Assembly (NCBI GenBank): GCA_964019695.1
Contig: OZ026530.1
Span: forward strand, 44,563,716 to 44,627,715
Direction: 5' to 3'
DNA: 64,000 nucleotides
Source of the DNA: Loripinus fragilis
Taxonomy: Eukaryota > Mollusca > Bivalvia > Lucinida > Lucinidae
Part shown: in pieces, positions 20,996 to 31,944 of the stretch
Layout: each line of letters opens with the position of its first letter
Numbering within the stretch: the first letter of the stretch is position 1
The notes under the pieces: generated by a model
What the model was told of the DNA's origin: nothing
Databases searched by the model: none
The model's input: the letters and a program-made list of their open reading frames with translations, nothing else
Position numbers and translations under genes: made by a program

Positions 20996-22154
20996 AAACA
21001 ATATTATCAATTCCACAAGGAGAAACACAAATTTTATTTCACCACTTTATTTTAACATGTATAAAGGGCTTTAGATATGCTGGCTTACCGTGTAAATTAC
21101 ACAAATATTTGGCAGGATACGTATTTACTTAAATTTTAGAAGGTATCATGTACGAAAAACAAAGTAAGCATTACTCATTCAATGTTTTTCCAGAGCATAA
21201 TGTCCGAAATTTTATATTTAGTTTCTCGTTTACACGATAGGAAAAAGGTAGAAGTAATCCGACATTTTTCCTTTCGGGCATGAATGCATAGCAAATCTTC
21301 GTAACTGCATTCTAAATATAGATCAGTTAGAAATGAAGCAAGCGCAAATCTCTGGCGGATCAACAGTGTAGCGGAAACCACAGAGGAATGCTATGTGTTT
21401 TACTTTCGGTTTCATGACACGCTGTCAAAAGAAAGTCATAAAATTCAAGCCATATCCTAGCACACAATGCTTTCTTGCAAGAAAGAACAGTATTTTCCGT
21501 AAAACATCTCTGAAATCCAGCCGCCTTTTCTTTTTAGAAAAGTGATCAGAAGACCTGTGTCGCGAGAATCCAATACACAAAATCCGAACAAGTTTTGGCG
21601 TATGCAAAAGTTGGTCCTATTTATCTATTATCGTATTTCGGTCTATCTGTCTTATGAGAATAAATATCTATAAAATCATTTAAATCATCTTTTTCTTAAG
21701 TTTTTAAGTAGCATCTAGTTCCTGAAGATTCTACATTTTGATGATTTCCACACAACCCCCTCCCAAAGCATACAATTTAAGCCACCTAGAGGGGACTCAT
21801 AATGCTCCAATTGGCCTATTTTTTTCCAAATATTCTTCATCTCCCGCACCCTACCCCCATCCCCATTGTGGCTTAGTTGTATTCCTGCAAAACCCAAAAC
21901 CTACTATGCCAAAGAGAAATTAAATATCTTAATGTTTACTTTTTTGTTAATGAATAGTCTAGGAAAACAAGCAGCAAGCCCAGGCTCAATTGAAATAATT
22001 ACTTTGTATGTTTTTTTAAGACGAATAGTCATCAGTAATCATAAAAATTTCTTGTTACACCTTTTTTAAAAAATGAACAAGTACAGTACTCTTTTGAAAA
22101 TAAAGCTTATCTAAAGCCCTGTATATATATGAAAAAAGATAACTCTGGACATTT
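20996..22154. other. Low-repeat stretch, no assignable gene
   Basis: This is one of the less repetitive stretches. 21170-21660 has higher CpG content than its surroundings (CGCAAATCTCTGGCGGATC, GTGTCGCGAGAATCC) and could be a promoter or first-exon region, but I see no start codon with a convincing frame and donor. The frames at 21175-21607 (minus) and 21715-21923 have no recognisable similarity. Confidence 0.35.
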
Positions 22155-22155
22155 C

Positions 22156-22192
<37 letters not shown>

Positions 22193-22200
22193 AATAATAA
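22156..22200. repeat. (ATT)n / (AAT)n microsatellite
   Basis: About ten ATT triplets pass directly into AAT triplets (ATTATTAATAATAATAATC), so the tract is itself a small inverted repeat. Confidence 0.95.
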
Positions 22201-22605
22201 TCATAGTTAGCTCTGAAGAGTCAGACTATAGACACAGTGCACTTATAGGGTGGAATACAGCTAATACTTGATCAGAGACAGTATGATAAAATTTGAAAGT
22301 GGACATAAAATAATTCACATGGCCATATTGAGCTATAATTTGCAGACATCTGTATATTTACCTGTCTGTAATTTTTTGATTGTAGATGCTGTAGAGCATA
22401 GATAAGAAGCTACTTATACTTAGATTAATATAAGACTATATACTCAATATGAAGGACAAGTTTCAAACAACCAATTTTTTTTTTGTCCTGTATATATAGG
22501 TTCTGTTAATTTACTATAGGAAAAGGTTGAAAAATATCTTGAAATCAAGTCTGTATAGTAAGTAGATTTTTCAGCAGGACAAGGGTAAACCATGGCCAGG
22601 AGACT
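22201..22605. other. Unassigned AT-rich spacer
   Basis: Nothing supported beyond a short T tract at 22472-22483. Confidence 0.35.
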
Positions 22606-22609
22606 AGGA

Positions 22610-22800
22610 TGACTATGTCCCTGCTAGCAGTAACTTTTGTCATCTGCTGATAACATTTGAAAACAGTTTGGATCCAGATCAGGACCAACAGAATGATCTG
22701 GATCCAAACAGTTTGACATTTTGATTTTGTTCCTGAAAGATTTTTTGAATGAAAGAAGTCAGCAGACGACAACAAAATCGCGAAGAAGTATGCAGCATGT
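22610..22800. repeat. DPDQ-type inverted-repeat element
   Basis: TTTTGTCATCTGCTGATAAC, CAGTTTGGATCCAGATCAGG and its inverse GATCTGGATCCAAACAGTTT, followed by GACATTTTGATTTTGTTCCT and the end CAGCAGACGACAACAAAATC. Outer arms GTCATCTGCTGA and TCAGCAGACGAC pair, so the whole unit can fold as one long hairpin. Confidence 0.8.
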
Positions 22801-22954
22801 AAAGATATACATATAAAAAAAATGCTAACTATTTCTCCTCTTTTGTGTTTTTGTCCAGCAATTTTAAGTCCTCACTGAGCATTAGCATATTGTGTTTACG
22901 AATATCAGGGAAGTCTGGTCAGACTTTACAGGATTTGACGTTCGCAAATATATA

Positions 22955-23115
22955 AAGATGTGGGGAAGGGGGTTCGCTTTGCTGATTTTATTTCTTTTTT
23001 TTAATTTATCCTGTGAATATGAAACAATTTGGTCTCAGTGAGACCAAATTATTTCATAGCATATTCCAAAGGGGTGGTAGTGGAGGGGGTACAAAACAAA
23101 ACACTATGGATCCGC
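22955..23115. repeat. Dispersed repeat with GGTCTCAGTGAGACC palindrome, copy 1
   Basis: TATAAAGATGTGGGGAAGGG, GCTTTGCTGATTTTATTTC, the perfect palindrome TTTGGTCTCAGTGAGACCAAA (about 23029-23049) and GGATCCGCCACTG match 29035-29222 in order. Copy 2 has a mutated palindrome. Confidence 0.75.
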
Positions 23116-23570
23116 CACTGAATACCACCTTAGTGATCACACATTTCAGTTTTAAATGAAATACATGACCATATAATTTACCATTACCACTTTTTCACCT
23201 TGTAAGCAGTTTAAATTAGAGAAAATATCCAGCCAGGTCCTGATCCATGCTCAAATCAGCTACTGAGCATGTAATTTATAATGCTCATAATGTTAAAATG
23301 CCAACATTGTTGGCATTTTAATATTTAATAACATCTGAGAGTTTAAAAAGAACATTTTTTTCGCTATATTTTGTTGAAATGTTGTAAAGTTGTAATTTAA
23401 ATTCTAAAAATGCTGCCTGCTTATTACATCTGCTGCATTGATTCATATGCATTTAAGACTAGTTTTATCATGGAAGCAAACAATATGAACCCTGATCAGA
23501 GGAGCCATCTGAAATGGGTTCATATTGTAATAGAAGCCATCAAAGTACATCAGCAGATGAAAAATCAGCC
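23116..23570. other. Spacer containing a perfect hairpin
   Basis: At 23293-23321, TTAAAATGCCAAC and GTTGGCATTTTAA form a 13-bp perfect stem around ATT. No T-run or gene context makes it a terminator. The rest is unassigned. Confidence 0.6.
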
Positions 23571-23700
23571 AACATTTGAGCCGCGACATGAAATTTCCAG
23601 AAATGTGGTATGTGATACCAGCGAAGGCTCAGACCAGCCTGCGCATATGTGCAGTCTGATCAGAGCCTTTGCTAGTCGCTTGAATATTTTATGAGTGTTA
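23571..23700 (+). repeat. Dispersed repeat with recurrent RHEIS..SDQPAH translation
   Basis: The sequence GCCGCGACATGAAATTTCC to GAATATTTTATGAGTG translates as EPRHEISRNVVCDTSEGSDQ and then PAHMCSLIRAFASRLNIL. I know this peptide phrase as a recurrent repeat translation in marine-invertebrate data. AAGGCTCAGACCAGCCTGCG / GCAGTCTGATCAGAGCCTTT is an imperfect inverted repeat. It is probably a mobile-element relic and not a gene. Confidence 0.5.
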
Positions 23701-24124
23701 AGCTACTGACCGAACAACAATTGGAGTTTCTAAGCTCAAAAGGAGACTGGACAGGCTCGTCTGAGTCTACACTATTCAAAATACCACATTGTTGGAAATC
23801 ACGTCGATACTCATTTGTCATGAATAGCAGGAAAAGGGTTAGCTCTGTATTGTTTCAAACAACTGACAATTGATCTTTTAATTTTATCATGTTCAAACGA
23901 TCACAAATTTTCTGTTGTCCCCCCATTATTTATGGTGTATACTTTTTTTTATTATTTTATTATGTAGTCCTTGCTCCATGTGTATGTCTGGTATAAGCAT
24001 ATCAAACAAAAAGGGACCTAACTCTTTTAGTGCTGTATTTAGGAAATTGAATTTCAAATGATGATCTGAAGTAACCTGTCGTGTTATCAATAAATAATTT
24101 GCTGAAGAAAGCAAAGAAATATAT

Positions 24125-24362
24125 ATGACATGTTTAGATAAACAAACATTTTCAGCGTAAAATTTTAAATATTTTCTAACCCATAATTTTTTGCGTATGT
24201 TTTGGATGCTCAAAAGAACCCTCTCATTGAGAGGGTTCTTTTGAGTACCCACAACATATGTTTCGGTTGAGAAATGAGAGGGTTCTTTTGAGTACCCACA
24301 ACATATGTTTCGGTTGAGAAATAAGAAAAATGTTTTTCTGTTACGCACCCTTTACTACAGGC
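24125..24362 (-). repeat. Snap-back palindromic element with internal partial duplication
   Basis: Reverse orientation: TTTAGATAAACAAACATTTT, TCAGCGTAAAATTTTAAATA, core GGATGCTCAAAAGAACCCTC / GAGGGTTCTTTTGAGTACCC around TCATTGA. The arm GAGAGGGTTCTTTTGAGTAC plus ATGTTTCGGTTGAGAAAT is duplicated at 24268-24325. It ends at CGCACCCTTTACTACAGGCC. Confidence 0.8.
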
Positions 24363-24800
24363 CTGAGATTCTGATCCAATTGTTCTCTAGGAAGAATAAA
24401 GTCTACCAAAGTACATAATAGCAGTTGAGTTAGTTGAGCAAGCAGACAGCATTAAATTTTGTAGTAAATGGCAGAAACTGGATAAGGCCTTTTTGTTTGA
24501 CCTTCTTATTGTGTTTGTGTACTCTTGTATGTCTGTGTTGACTAAATAAAAAGATACAAGTGAAAGATAGGGGTATCCATAAACCTATTGCACATGAAAT
24601 TAACTCAATGCATGTTGTTTTGGCCATTTCATGGGTAGTATTAACACTTTGCTTGCCAGCGCAGGGTTCTCACTAACTCCAAATTTGGACTATTTTACTC
24701 CAACTTTTTGATTCTGACTCTAACTTTTTCAAAAGTGCCAATAGAATTCTGGCAAACAGCAATTTTACTCCTATTTTCAAAATCCTAGTGAGACTCTGCC
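24363..24800. other. Unassigned spacer
   Basis: Short frames only (for example 24430-24627 minus); no splice or similarity support. Confidence 0.3.
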
Positions 24801-24804
24801 AGAT

Positions 24805-25000
24805 GCGAATTTTGTCGTCTGCTGATGATCTTTGCAGTTTGGACCTAAATCAGGCCCGCTAGAACATTGGGCCTGATCTGGATCCAAACTGTTTGACACT
24901 GAAAGAATTATTTGAAAAAGTGAATTTTGAAAAATGTCAGCAGACCACAAAAAGGCATAAAAAACAGCATGCAAATAGTTAATTTGAATCGGAATCAAAT
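24805..25000. repeat. DPDQ-type inverted-repeat element
   Basis: TTGTCGTCTGCTGATGATC, CAGTTTGGACCTAAATCAGG, GGGCCTGATCTGGATCCAAA, then GTCAGCAGACCACAAAAAGG and GCATGCAAATAG. The 100-codon minus-strand frame at 24777-25079 is its translation (SVSNSLDPDQAQCSSGPDLG). Confidence 0.75.
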
Positions 25001-25119
25001 ACACTGTTTGGCGAAACAGAGTTAACAGGATAAATAGAAAGTTAGCCTCAAAATACTGAAGGCTGTAGCAAGACTGCATACATGTGCAGGCTTGTCTGAA
25101 CCTTCACTGACAGCATATG

Positions 25120-25315
25120 TCAGGCCTTTAGTTAAGAGTGTGTACCCCCCAAAAAAATACTTTTCTTATTTTTCAACCAAAACATATGTTGTGGGTACTC
25201 AAAAGAATCGTCTCAATGAGACGGTTCTTTTGAGCACCCAAATCATATGCTAAGAATTATGGGTAAGGGGATTTTTACAATTTTACGCTGCAAATTTGTG
25301 TTTATATAAACCTGT
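25120..25315 (+). repeat. Snap-back palindromic element, near full length
   Basis: AGGCCTTTAGTTAAGAGTGT, TTTTCAACCAAAACATATG, core GTGGGTACTCAAAAGAATCG / CGGTTCTTTTGAGCACCC around TCTCAATGAGA, TTTACAATTTTACGCTGC and TTTATATAAACCTGTG. This is a good reference copy for the family. Confidence 0.85.
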
Positions 25316-26260
25316 GATATGTTATATGTACCAAAAGTTTGGCCCATTATTCGATTATGAGTTGAATGTTTCAAGGTATGCATGTGTTATAATTATGATA
25401 ATAAACTTTTCCTGCTAGATCTCATTGTTATTCATTCTTGCACTAGGCTGAAGCTATATAAAAAAATGACATACCTTAAAAAAATATTTTGTTAAAACAG
25501 GCCCATTTTTTTTAAATCAATAACCTCCAGGCTAGATCTGGATCCAAACCATTTGCAACAAAGAATTAAACAACTAATATAGGCAAATAAGCATAAATTA
25601 AAGAAATAGTCTCAGATTAGCATGCTTCAAGAAGAGCAGTCTGATCAAGGACTATTTTTATTTGGTTCTCTGAACAAAATAATTTATTCAAAATGTAATT
25701 CCAGGATACTTTCTAGCAGGACATGACTTGAAGATTTAACTGTTAGCGGCTTCTCATCTGTATCTACCCCATTTTGTTAAAGCTAGTATGTGCATTTCAG
25801 TATAAACCTGAAAATTCTGTGTTTATTAATAAGGGATTAATCACCAGGTGATAGCAACTCACCATGTGGTCAAAACCTGCGATTTGTTGTCATGGTAACA
25901 ACAAAAACATCCTTCAATTTAGATGAACAATAAATTTCCTGACCAATCTGGTCATGCCCACATTAATGTTTTGAGGTCTGCTGACTTTTTAGAAATTGAA
26001 TTTCTCAAAAATATTTTTCAGGAACACTTTTAGAGTTACAAACTGTTCTATAGTCGATTATTAAAACAGAAGACAGAAAGATCTTTTTCTATCATTCAGT
26101 CGATCATCTAATGGTATTGCAGCTACCATGCCATGGTAGCTGATCTGTTATCAATCATCTTGATCCATTAAATTATTAAATTGCAAGAGTTTCAGAGCCT
26201 TACTTTAAAAGTGGCTGTCTTTTGATATTTGTACTGAAGAGACTATACATAAGTTCAACA
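25316..26260. other. Unassigned region with one strong palindrome
   Basis: 26120-26142 reads CAGCTACCATG, C, CATGGTAGCTG: an 11-bp perfect inverted repeat around one base. Fragments of DPDQ-type repeats occur near 25535 and 25980-26030. No coding evidence. Confidence 0.4.
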
Positions 26261-26264
26261 TTGT

Positions 26265-27860
26265 TCTAGTATCGTCTGCTGATTAAATCTGCAACCAGTT
26301 TTGACCTAGATCAGGACCTACAAAAAATCGTCTTCTGATTAAATATGCAAACAGTTTTGACCCAGATCAGGACCTACAAAATGTTGTCTGCTGATTAAAT
26401 CTGCAACCAGTTTGGACCTAGATCAGGACCTACAAAAATCGTCTTCTGATTAAATATGCAAACAGTTTTGACCCAGATCAGGACCTACAAAATGTTGTCT
26501 GCTGATTAAATCTGCAACCAGTTTGGACCTAGATCACCCGACAAAATGTTGTCCGCTGATAAATTTGCAAACAGTTTTGACCCAGATCAGGGCCGACAAA
26601 ATGTCGTCTGCTGATTAAATTTGCAAACAGTTTTGACCAAGATCAGGGCCTACAAATGTTGTCTGCTGATTAAACCTGCAACCAGTTTGGACCTAGACCA
26701 GGCCCAACAAAATGACGTCTGCTGATTACATTAAATTTTGCAAACAGTTTGGATCCAGTTCAGGCCCGACAAAATTTTGTCTGCTGATTACATTTGCAAA
26801 CAGTTTTGACCCAGATCAGGACCGACAAAATGTCGTCTGCTGATTAAATTTGCAAACAGTTTTGACCAAGATTAGGGCCTACAAAATGACGTCTGCTGAT
26901 TAAATCTGCAACCAAATTGGACTTAAAACAGGCCCGACAAAATGACGTCTGCTGATAACATTAAATTTTGCAAACAGTTTGGATCCAGTTCAGACCCGAC
27001 AAAATTTTGTCTGCTGATTACATTTGTAAACAGTTTTTACCAAGATCAGGCCGGACAAAATGTCGTCTGCTGATTAAATCTGCAACCAAATTGGACCTAG
27101 ACCAGGCCCGACAAAATGACGTCTGCTGATTACATTAAATTTTGCAAACAGTTTGGATCCAGTTCAGGCCCGACAAAATGTCGTCTGCTGATTACATTTG
27201 TAAACAGTTTTTACCAAGATCAGGCCGGACAAAATGTCGTCTGCTGATTAAATCTGCAACCAAATTGGACCTAGACCAGGCCCGACAAAATGACGTCTGC
27301 TGATTAAATTAAATTTTGCAAACAGTTTGGATCCAGTTCAGGCCCGACAAAATTTTGTCTGCTGATTACATTTGCAAACAGTTTTGACCAAGATCAGGGC
27401 CTACAAAATGTCGTCTGCTGATTAAATCTGCAACCAAATTGGACCTAGACCAGGCCTGACAAAATGACGTCTGCTGATTACATTAAATTTTGCAAACAGT
27501 TTGGATCCAGTTCAGGCCCGACAAAATTTTGTCTGCTGACTACATTTGTAAACAGTTTTTACCAAGATCAGGCCGGACAAAATTTCGTCTGCTTATTTCA
27601 TTTGCAAACAGTTCTGACCCAGATCAGGCCCGACAAACAGTCGTCTGCTGATCATGTTTGAAAACAGTTTGGATACATATCAGGCCCGACAAAATGTTGT
27701 CTGCTGATTAAATTAAATTTTGAAAACAGTTTGGATACATATCAGGCCCGACAAAATGTTGTCTGCTGATAACATTTGCAAACAATTTGGACCTAGATCA
27801 GGCCGACAAAATGGAAAATGTAATCTGCTGACTACGTTTGCAAGCAGTTCCGACCCAGAT
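26265..27860 (+). repeat. Satellite with 58-bp monomers in a 174-bp higher-order unit
   Basis: Monomers carry GTCTGCTGATTAAATCTGC, AACCA(A/G)(A/T)TTGGACCTAG and CAGGCCCGACAAAATG. A marker variant (ACCAAATTGG) begins at 26911, 27085, 27259 and 27433, exactly 174 bp apart, defining a trimer of about 58-bp monomers. The left part (26290-26515) instead has a dimer period of about 111 bp. The monomer is half of a DPDQ-type element, the same phrase seen dispersed across the window. Confidence 0.92.
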
Positions 27861-27864
27861 TCGG

Positions 27865-28140
27865 GCTGTTAAAATGTTGGGCCTGAACTAGATCCATATT
27901 TTGACACTGATGGTATTCCTGAAAGAGTTTTTCATTAAAGCTGATTTTTTAAAAAATAATCAGCAGACGACAAAAAGCATGCTTAATTTCCAGTATTAAC
28001 CCTTTCCTGCTAATGGGGAGTTTTGTCGTCTGCTGGCAGGCTGGTGGTGTTTGCAAATAGTTTGAACACAGATCAGGTCCGACAGAACATCTGACCTGAT
28101 CTGAGGCCACGCTGTTTGACATTTTGATGTTATTCTCGAA
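27865..28140. repeat. DPDQ-type elements flanking the satellite
   Basis: GTTGGGCCTGAACTAGATCC and the 3' part AATCAGCAGACGACAAAAAG (27958-27978) form the closing half of an element opened by the last satellite monomer. A second element, GTCGTCTGCTGGCAGG ... GATCAGGTCCGACAG / CTGACCTGATCTGAGGCC, spans about 28020-28140. Confidence 0.65.
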
Positions 28141-28200
28141 AGAAAATTTTGATCATGCTTTTACCAAGATTATTAAGATAATGTCAATTCTTAAATCTAT

Positions 28201-28290
28201 ATGGTCTGATAGCCTAGTGGTTAGTTCACAATTTGAAAAAGATCACCCAAACCTGGATCGAATCTTTGGGTGGGAGACTTTTTTATGACT
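28201..28290 (+). mobile_element. tRNA-like SINE head
   Basis: TGGTCTGATAGCCTAGTGGT (A-box like) and AACCTGGATCGAATCTTTGG (B-box like) are separated by about 35 bases. The sequence does not fold as a complete tRNA by eye and no tail of families A-C follows. Probably a decayed SINE. Confidence 0.5.
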
Positions 28291-28424
28291 GTCAAATGTA
28301 TGCATTCTTTTTAAGTCAAAGTTGTTCATTATTTTATGCCACCTTCTGATTATCTTTACATCTTTTCATTTGGATATTCAGTATTAATTCCCTCAGTTTT
28401 ATTAACTCTTTCCTTGCCAGCCGC

Positions 28425-28620
28425 AACTTTTGTTGTCTGCTGATAGTCTTTGCAAACAGTTTGGACCCTGGTCAGTACCGACAAAACATTGGTCCTGAAC
28501 TGGATACAGACCATTTGCCATCATCTGAAAGTGTTTCTGTTAGAGTTTTTGAAAAAGTTAACTTTGGAAAAAAGTCTGCTGATGACATAAAAGTATTAAA
28601 ATGACCCAGCATGCAATGTG
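28425..28620. repeat. DPDQ-type inverted-repeat element
   Basis: TTTTGTTGTCTGCTGATAGT, CAGTTTGGACCCTGGTCAGT / TGGTCCTGAACTGGATACAG, and AAGTCTGCTGATGACATAAA near the right end. Confidence 0.65.
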
Positions 28621-28749
28621 TTAATTACATGTGAGCTTATATTGAAATCATACAATGTGCTAGTTGTAGTTGATCAGATTTTAATAGTTATTATTTATTA
28701 TCCATTTGTGCACAAAAGACTTTACAAACAAAATAATGAAAAAAGACTA

Positions 28750-28860
28750 AAAAAATAATCAAATGAAATGGAACAAGATTCGAACCCACATCTTTTGAAT
28801 GCTAAACACATCCTGTTAAATGTATCCATAAAGCTATCGAGAAATTGTAGAATTCTTTCA
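28750..28860 (-). mobile_element. tRNA-like SINE head (minus strand)
   Basis: Minus strand: TCGATAGCTTTATGGATACA, then AAGATGTGGGTTCGAATCTT (B box GGGTTCGAATC). It is not a functional tRNA: the acceptor stem does not pair. Probably a SINE relic. 28861-29030 holds nothing else recognised. Confidence 0.5.
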
Positions 28861-29034
28861 TTCAGACAAGTAATTGTACCACAATCTAAAGCTCACTTTT
28901 TACAATGATTCCCGAAGATTGGATGTAAGGTCAATGAATATTCATATGTCTCGGGTCAATTTTGACAAACAATAACTATAAATATAGAACATTACAAGAT
29001 ATATAGATATATAATGTACATCCCACAAAGGGGG

Positions 29035-29225
29035 TTCATAATATATAAAGGTGTGGGGTTTCACTTTGCTGATTTTATCTCATTTTTCCTAAGTATCTTA
29101 TGAAAAAGAAATAATTTGGTCTCACTGAAACTCAATTATTTCATTTTCATAGGACATTTAAAAATGGGGGGGGGGGGAGGGGGTTTGAGCGAACCCCTGA
29201 AACTCCTCTGTCTCCACCACTGCTT
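29035..29225. repeat. Dispersed repeat with GGTCTC palindrome, copy 2
   Basis: ATATATAAAGGTGTGGGG, CACTTTGCTGATTTTATCTC, AATTTGGTCTCACTGAAACT and a G tract at 29166-29176 match copy 1 (22955-23115). A DPDQ-type fragment follows at 29275-29415. Confidence 0.7.
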
Positions 29226-29419
29226 GACCAGAAAGATCTTTTTGAAGTAGTTGAATGCTTTTCATGCTTTTTGTAGTCTGCTGACTTTTTTTTTCAAAAT
29301 TAACTTTTTTCAAACACTATTAGAATGTCTAACATTTTGGATGCAGACAAGAACTGACTTTCAATAAGTGCTGATCTGGATCCTAACTGTCTGCAAGGTG
29401 ATTAACAAATGACATTGTC

Positions 29420-29990
29420 TGATAAAATGGACTTGACCTAGACCTCATTGCCTGTGTATTAAACAGGGAAATGGTAAACCTTCGAAAATTGGACTTTTTG
29501 TGATTTTTCTTTATGCTTTAACTATGAATGCATGCTTTAACTCTTAGCATGATCGATAATTTTGTTCATGCTTTTGCTGTTGTCTGTTAGCTGCTCACCC
29601 CTAAGTTAATCTATACCCCTTATGTTCTTTCATACTTTAAAAGACTGTCATGTTTTTATTCTACTGTGGTGTCACTCACAGAAAAAAATGCTGAAAGATC
29701 ACAAGCATTTTACAAAAGATTTAACTTGTAATTGTATAAATAATAATTTGTTTAAAGGCAAAAAACATCAAAGTTTTACACTAATGATAACATTATGTGT
29801 CCAGTCTGATCAGGGTCCAAACTGTATGCCAACCCCTTTTTCGATGGGGCAAAACTGTTTGTGCAATTTTGGTAGAGGGAATCATGAGGAACATTTCTGT
29901 GAAATTATTTAAAATTTGGACCAGTGGTTCAGGAGAAGATGTCATTTAAAGACATTTCTCATCTTGAGCACTGGCAACCCCTGTATTAAA
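29420..29990. other. Unassigned spacer
   Basis: ATTTGGACCAGTGGTTCAGG near 29912-29935 is shared with the repeat at 11150-11175. The 96-codon frame at 29622-29912 has no supporting signals. Confidence 0.3.
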
Positions 29991-29994
29991 GTAA

Positions 29995-30240
29995 GTACGG
30001 GTGCAAAGATCAGGAATCGATACAATCAAGTACCACACCTGACCCAGGATACCAATGGGAAAGTGACAAACTCACAGCCCGACCCACAAACGAGAGCCAA
30101 GAGGTCAACCTTTTCACAGCAGGTGACCACAAGGCACACATAAACAGACGTGCACAAAGGTATAGCAAACGAAAGACAGAAAAAACATATAAGAAGTACA
30201 GCCTTGGAACGGTCAGTAAAATATTTTACTGGAGGCCTTC
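29995..30240 (+). repeat. 240-bp dispersed repeat, copy 1
   Basis: AAAGATCAGGAATCGATACA, CACACCTGACCCAGGATACC, AATGGGAAAGTGACAAACTC and ACGAGAGCCAAGAGGTC match 37010-37250 in the same order. A fragment occurs at 12210-12240. Both strands are open over parts of it (frames at 29916-30395), but the pair shows no common reading-frame conservation that I can see. Confidence 0.75.
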
Positions 30241-30499
30241 CAAACTGTTTGCATAGAACATCAGCAGATGACAAAATTATCACTAGCTGGTATAGGGGTA
30301 ATTTACTTACCCTTTTTATTAAGCAAGCACACAAAACAGACATCGTTGCTCCTAAACTACTGGCACAAATTATGTGGGGTACATTGTGGCTTTAGCGCTG
30401 ATCCTGTTGGCGTTGTGATTCCATGTCACCATCTGTGTTGCTTAGACGGTGTAGCTTCTGTTCCGCACATTTTCTGCAAAACCAATGATTGAAACATTG

Positions 30500-30665
30500 T
30501 TCAGGCCTCCAGAGAGCATATTTGAAAATCATATTTCATTTTTCTCAAAATAAAACATTTGTTGTGCAAACGTGGGTACTCAAAGGAAGCGTCTCAATGA
30601 GTCGGTTCTTCTGAAACACAAAACACAAAATTATTCTGAAAAGGCTCAAATTTGTGTTTATCAGG
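30500..30665 (+). repeat. Snap-back palindromic element (degraded)
   Basis: GGCCTCCAGAGAGCATA, TTTTTCTCAAAATAAAACAT, core GTGGGTACTCAAAGGAAGCG / GTCGGTTCTTCTGAAACAC. The right arm is eroded. Confidence 0.6.
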
Positions 30666-31330
30666 GCCTTTGATAGTTAGGAGGGTAGGGGGAGGGGTAT
30701 TAGGTTTGTGTTCAATTCATTAACCTTAATTTCAAGGTCAGATCAGCACTTTGAAATGCCTAATTTTGACCAAAGTAAGAATGCCCCATTTTGTTTCTAA
30801 ATGAATTGAGCTGAATTCCTGTGCCAATTGTAAATAATTGCACACAAATGATCCCTTTAACTCTTTTTATGCCAATAGAACATCCCATAGATTTTTATAA
30901 AATGAAGTTGGGATTGTGCATTGCATATACATTAAAAGGTCACCGGTTAAAATTTCAAAAAAAAATAATGTATGGCAAAAAAAGGAGGAGCTTTAACAAC
31001 AAAAGAACAGACTTGAAATTCTATATATCCCGAGAAGTTATCAAGCTCTAGATAGATAAATGACTATTTTGAATCTGAATTCTGACATTCTCACACCTCC
31101 AAGTTTGACACTCAACACCTTTGGTACAATGCAACCTGTCATAAAAGATATCCTTTTCAAAAAATGTTCTCAGCAATTATTATATGGATTTTCATATGAA
31201 GCAACAATAGCGAGGGTCCAAGAATTCTCGTCCAGGAGGATGGATTCAACAGATACACCATCTGCCATAAAAAATCTTTTTTTTTTGTCCTGAACTTATT
31301 TTATAGAAGTCAATTGGTTTATTTCAAAGA
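30666..31330. other. Unassigned region
   Basis: Short plus-strand frames at 30821-31293 lack splice signals and family similarity. No repeat edge seen. Confidence 0.3.
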
Positions 31331-31334
31331 AAAT

Positions 31335-31520
31335 TTTAATTTTCCATGGTTCCAGAGGGGGTTCATCAATTCTTCCAGGGGTGAGGATGGTGGCCAACTT
31401 TTTCCAGGGGGAGGGGGGGGGGTATCCAGGTGCTTAAGTATTCCCTATCTAAGCCCATATAACTTGTGTTTTTCAAGGGGGTCTGGTCTCCCCTCTGGAT
31501 CCAAGCATGCAATGCTTGGA
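31335..31520. repeat. GC-tract dispersed repeat fragment
   Basis: TTTCCAGGGGGAG followed by a G tract at 31410-31419, then CTCCCCTCTGGATCC and the palindrome CCAAGCATGCAATGCTTGG (31501-31519). Similar GGG/CCC-flanked pieces occur at 7120-7255 and 55430-55480. Confidence 0.45.
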
Positions 31521-31944
31521 TTATCTGGATGCTGTGACAAAAGTTAGATATTTGAAAAAGTTTTATCAATTTTGAACCTCCCTGAATACATGGTGTCTTG
31601 GAAAACGGCCATAGAGGCCTGATACTGGCCTAAATTAAAATTTTATTTTTTCCCCTTACCCGACTGACCCTGAAAAAGCCCCTACACAAAAAATTCTATT
31701 ACAATCTTTTGTCAAGATTTTTTTTTTTAAAATTTCATTGCAAACTTAGAGATTGTCAATTGTAAACAGTGTTATCTTTAAAATATATTCTAAAGCAAAT
31801 TGTTTATGTGCAGAAAAACCAGCCTAAAACAACCACTCTCAAAAAGAGTAAAAATTGCTTTCAAGGCAAATCATCACTTAATGTAGGTCAAAAGTATTGC
31901 AGAATGCTCCAAGGGGAAACAACAATATTTCTAAGGTTGGCCTA

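Noticed and set aside
23293..23321. Rho-independent terminator
   Set aside because: There is no T-run or neighbouring gene, and the context is eukaryotic.
28201..28290. Candidate functional tRNA gene (also 28775-28855, 8586-8660, 54184-54260)
   Set aside because: A- and B-box-like motifs are present but acceptor stems do not pair, and families A and B have SINE bodies and tails.
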